Shown here piece after piece: positions 62,035-64,000 of a stretch of 64,000 bases of DNA. A model generated the notes under the pieces. The model saw only the letters and a list, made by a program, of their open reading frames with translations, had not been told where the DNA came from and made no database searches. This DNA comes from Saccharopolyspora hirsuta (GTDB lineage: Bacteria > Actinomycetota > Actinomycetes > Mycobacteriales > Pseudonocardiaceae): contig NZ_VWPH01000006.1 of the NCBI RefSeq assembly GCF_008630535.1, positions 1 to 64,000 on the forward strand, in the 5' to 3' direction. Both the position numbers and the translations under genes were made by a program. Position 1 is the stretch's first letter. Each line of letters starts with the position of its first letter.

Positions 62035-62463
62035 GTGAGTGACGACTGGAAGACCCCGGAGATCCGCGACGCCGAGGCGATGCTCGAGGAGCGCATGCGC
62101 CAGGCCGAGGAGGTGCTGGACCGGGTCAGCCGGTACGAGGCGGAGCTGCCGGAGATCAAGCTGACCGACGACCAGATCGAGGACATCGAACAGCGCATCC
62201 GCTCCGGCCAGGCCCCGCCGGAGATCGCGGCGCTGCAGGCGCGCATCGACGCGGGCGAGTTCACCTGGCAGGACATCGCCAGCGGCGAGGCGCTGCACGA
62301 CGAATCGGTCCAGGCCGCGTTCGCCAAGAGCGTGGAGAACGCACAGCAGGCCAAGGAGTTGCTGGACGCCGGATACGATGCGGCGACGGTCATCAACAAC
62401 GACCCGAACCGCGCGCCGGAGGACACCTACGACGACGAACCGCCGGATTCGTTCCTGCGGTGA
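62035..62463 (+). CDS. Acidic helical protein of the WXG100-like set
   Basis: 142 residues, strongly acidic and helical (DAEAMLEERMRQAEEVLDRVSRYEAELPEIKLTDDQIEDIEQRI). A short variable acidic C-terminus follows (EDTYDDEPPDSFLR). No transmembrane region or catalytic motif. Lies 18 bp after the WXG100-domain gene, so probably co-transcribed. The composition would suit a chaperone or immunity partner of the secreted protein, which is inference only. Confidence 0.6.
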   Translation: MSDDWKTPEIRDAEAMLEERMRQAEEVLDRVSRYEAELPEIKLTDDQIEDIEQRIRSGQAPPEIAALQARIDAGEFTWQDIASGEALHDESVQAAFAKSVENAQQAKELLDAGYDAATVINNDPNRAPEDTYDDEPPDSFLR

Positions 62464-62482
62464 GGGACTGAGTGATTCGACT

Positions 62483-62959
62483 ATGAACCGCAAGACCCTG
62501 ATCGGCATCACCATCGGCTGGGGCGTCCTGGTCGCCGCGGTCTTCGCGGTGCTCCTGGGCATGGCGATGTTCAGCGGCACCTCGCTGGCGAAGGCGGACA
62601 CGGCGGACGGCTCCACCGGCCCGTACTACCGCTGGGACGGCGAGCCGATGCTGATCACCAGCACGCAGAGCAACAAGTCCGCGGTGTGCAAGGTCGTGCC
62701 GGACGAGGGCGAGGCGCGCGACATCTCCACCTACCGCGCCGAGGGGCGCCGGTACGTGGACCCGGTCACCCCGTGGTTCTCCGGCGGGGCGCGGATGTCG
62801 TGCACGACCCCGGTGAAGATCCGGGTCGGTTCCGAGGTCACGAGCTACGAGCTGTTCGCCAAGAACCGCGTGGTGCAGATCGGTGCCGCCGTCATCGCCG
62901 CCGGTCCGTTCCTGGCGGTGAGCGTCTTCGGTCTCGGCAGCCGCAAGGCGCGAGCCTGA
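62483..62959 (+). CDS. Membrane protein with external Cys-containing loop
   Basis: 158 residues from ATG 62483. Helix 1 (residues 5-30), an extracytoplasmic domain of about 95 residues with two cysteines (SAVCKVVPDEGEA and RMSCTTPVKIRV, able to form a disulfide), then helix 2 (VVQIGAAVIAAGPFLAVSVFGL) and a basic end. Last gene of the WXG100-like set, which might anchor or deliver its products. Function unknown. A terminator follows. Confidence 0.65.
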   Translation: MNRKTLIGITIGWGVLVAAVFAVLLGMAMFSGTSLAKADTADGSTGPYYRWDGEPMLITSTQSNKSAVCKVVPDEGEARDISTYRAEGRRYVDPVTPWFSGGARMSCTTPVKIRVGSEVTSYELFAKNRVVQIGAAVIAAGPFLAVSVFGLGSRKARA

Positions 62960-62971
62960 CCGACCAGCGCG

Positions 62972-63006
62972 AACGGCCCGTCCACCACCGGTGGGCGGGC
63001 CGTTTC
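62972..63006. terminator. Bidirectional rho-independent terminator
   Basis: AACGGCCCGTCCACC (62972-62986) pairs with GGTGGGCGGGCCGTT (62990-63004) with one G-T wobble, then TTC. It separates the rightward WXG100-like set from the leftward menA. Confidence 0.85.
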
Positions 63007-63010
63007 GCCG

Positions 63011-63892
63011 TCAGCCGAGGGCGAGGGCGCCGCCGGTGACGGCCGCCCAGATCAGCATCGCGAGGCCGGTGTCGCGCAGCGCCGGGATCAGCGCACGTCC
63101 CTGCGCGCCGCTGATCACCGCGCGCAGCGGGACGACGAGCGGCAGGAGCGCGGCGAAACCGAGCAGCACCCACGAGTTCCGCAGCCCGATCAGCACGGTG
63201 ATCAGGAACGGGACCAGCGCGAGCGCGACGTAGAGGGTGCGGGTGTCCCGGTCGCCGAGCAGCACGGCCAGGGTGCGCTTGCCGGTGACGCGGTCGGACG
63301 GGATGTCCCGCAGGTTGTTGGCCACCAGCACCGCGCAGGACAGCGCGCCGACGCCCACCGCGGCGCCGATGCCGAAGCCGGTGATCTTCCCGGCCTGCAC
63401 GTACATCGTGCCCAGCACCGCGATCAGTCCGAAGAAGACGAACACGGCCAGCTCGCCGAACCCGGCGTAGCCGTAGGGCCGCTTCCCGCCGGTGTAGAAC
63501 CAGGCACCGGCGATGCAGAGAGCGCCGATCGCGAGCATCCACCACTGGCCGCTGCGGAAGAGCACGCCCAGACCGGCGACCGCGGCCAGCCCGAAGCAGG
63601 TGAAGGCCGCGGTGCGCACCGCGGCCGGCCGGGCGGCGCCGGAGCCGACCAGGCGGAACGGGCCGACCCGGTCGTCGTCGGTGCCCCGGATGCCGTCGGA
63701 GTAGTCGTTGGCGAAGTTCACCCCGATGATCAGGAACATGGAGACCAGGAGGGCGAGGACCGCGGTCAGCGGGTCGAACCCGTCGACCCCCGCGGCGGCG
63801 CCGGTCCCGGCGAGCACCGGCGCGATCGCGTTCGGGAAGGTGCGGATCCGAGCTCCCTCGATCCACTGCGCAACAGTCGCCATGTGAGCCAT
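63011..63892 (-). CDS. menA: 1,4-dihydroxy-2-naphthoate polyprenyltransferase MenA
   Basis: 293 residues, eight or nine transmembrane helices. UbiA-superfamily Asp-rich motif I is [20 protein letters not shown] in substance ([17 protein letters not shown] near residue 60). Motif II is [27 protein letters not shown] near 188-213. It attaches the polyprenyl chain to DHNA to give demethylmenaquinone. The start at ATG 63892 could be later (ATG 63883). The menaquinone role fits the adjacent menE tail. Confidence 0.93.
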   Translation of the reverse strand: MAHMATVAQWIEGARIRTFPNAIAPVLAGTGAAAGVDGFDPLTAVLALLVSMFLIIGVNFANDYSDGIRGTDDDRVGPFRLVGSGAARPAAVRTAAFTCFGLAAVAGLGVLFRSGQWWMLAIGALCIAGAWFYTGGKRPYGYAGFGELAVFVFFGLIAVLGTMYVQAGKITGFGIGAAVGVGALSCAVLVANNLRDIPSDRVTGKRTLAVLLGDRDTRTLYVALALVPFLITVLIGLRNSWVLLGFAALLPLVVPLRAVISGAQGRALIPALRDTGLAMLIWAAVTGGALALG

Positions 63893-63935
63893 CTTCGCGC
63901 ACCGGGGTCACCCGCTCGTGGCAGCCTCCCCCGGA

Positions 63936-64000
63936 TCAGCCCCGGAACAGGGCCGCCAGCGCCCGCCGGTCCGGCTTGCCCGGGCCGCGCAGCGGCAGTT
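63936..64000 (-). CDS. menE: C-terminal end of MenE (o-succinylbenzoate-CoA ligase), partial
   Basis: Only the last 21 codons are inside the window: LPLRGPGKPDRRALAALFRG. The L-P-x-R-x-P-G-K-x-D-R-x-x-L ending is typical of MenE and related AMP-binding ligases, including the catalytic C-terminal Lys. It lies 43 bp upstream of menA in the same direction, so the call as menE is by context. Confidence 0.6.
   Translation of the reverse strand, partial: LPLRGPGKPDRRALAALFRG

Noticed and set aside
60719..62463. Toxin-antitoxin pair
   Set aside because: The proteins are helical secretion-type products with no toxin fold, and the acidic partner has no DNA-binding domain.
59044..62616. 1190-residue minus-strand open frame
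   Set aside because: Shadow of the plus-strand desulfhydrase-like, DUF3558 and WXG100-like genes; low-complexity antisense composition and no motif.

Overview
The window is high-GC actinobacterial chromosome, most likely Pseudonocardiaceae (Saccharopolyspora/Amycolatopsis-like). Supporting signs are mycothiol enzymes, BldN- and BldC-type developmental regulators, a bS22-type mini ribosomal protein, many GTG/TTG starts and many leaderless promoters. From about 9.3 kb to the right edge the gene order largely follows the Mycobacterium tuberculosis Rv0482-Rv0534 neighbourhood as I remember it, so most of the window is conserved actinobacterial backbone. No tRNA, rRNA, CRISPR or transposase gene was seen.

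Layout: 0.1-0.7 kb, two small hypothetical genes. 1.07-4.85 kb, a compact accessory locus that looks like a RiPP (ribosomally made, modified peptide) cluster: a 27-codon candidate precursor, a hairpin, a B12-binding radical SAM enzyme, a DUF5825-type partner and an MFS exporter. 4.85-9.8 kb, MerR regulator/ene-reductase pair, purU, a mycothiol-dependent enzyme, a methyltransferase and DUF2505. 9.8-25.3 kb, backbone murB, a protease-like pseudoenzyme, L,D-transpeptidase, mshA, gpmA, senX3-regX3, ppx and neighbours, plus a thioesterase. 25.5-31.6 kb, acyl-CoA synthetase, proC, an excisionase-like HTH, bS22, an epimerase and an acyltransferase. 32-38.9 kb, Clp-type AAA+ unfoldase, membrane and VOC proteins, HAD phosphatase, BldN-like sigma factor and glutaredoxin-like protein. 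39-51.9 kb, rex-hemA-hemC-hemD, hemB, a run of small paralogous membrane proteins, hemL, phosphatase and ResA-like thioredoxin. 52.5-56 kb, ccdA-resB-ccsA. 56-64 kb, ParA-like ATPase, bldC, cysteine-desulfhydrase-like enzyme, a WXG100-like set of four genes, menA and the tail of menE.

How the genes fit together: C5-pathway tetrapyrrole synthesis (hemA, hemL, hemB, hemC, hemD), system II cytochrome c maturation (CcdA, ResA-like, ResB, CcsA) and menaquinone synthesis (menA, menE) together supply the respiratory chain. Rex, with a clear operator in front of its own operon, would couple that supply to the NADH/NAD+ ratio. SenX3-RegX3 has a phosphate-box-like repeat in front of it.

The most unusual non-coding content is a dispersed family of 90-330 bp repeats with a long hairpin core. 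The inner stem of that hairpin differs between copies but stays paired (compensatory changes), and the copies end in nested palindromes built on TTTC-N4-GAAA. Nine copies or fragments and several solo palindromes lie almost only in intergenic DNA. This family and the RiPP locus are the two best candidates for something undescribed.
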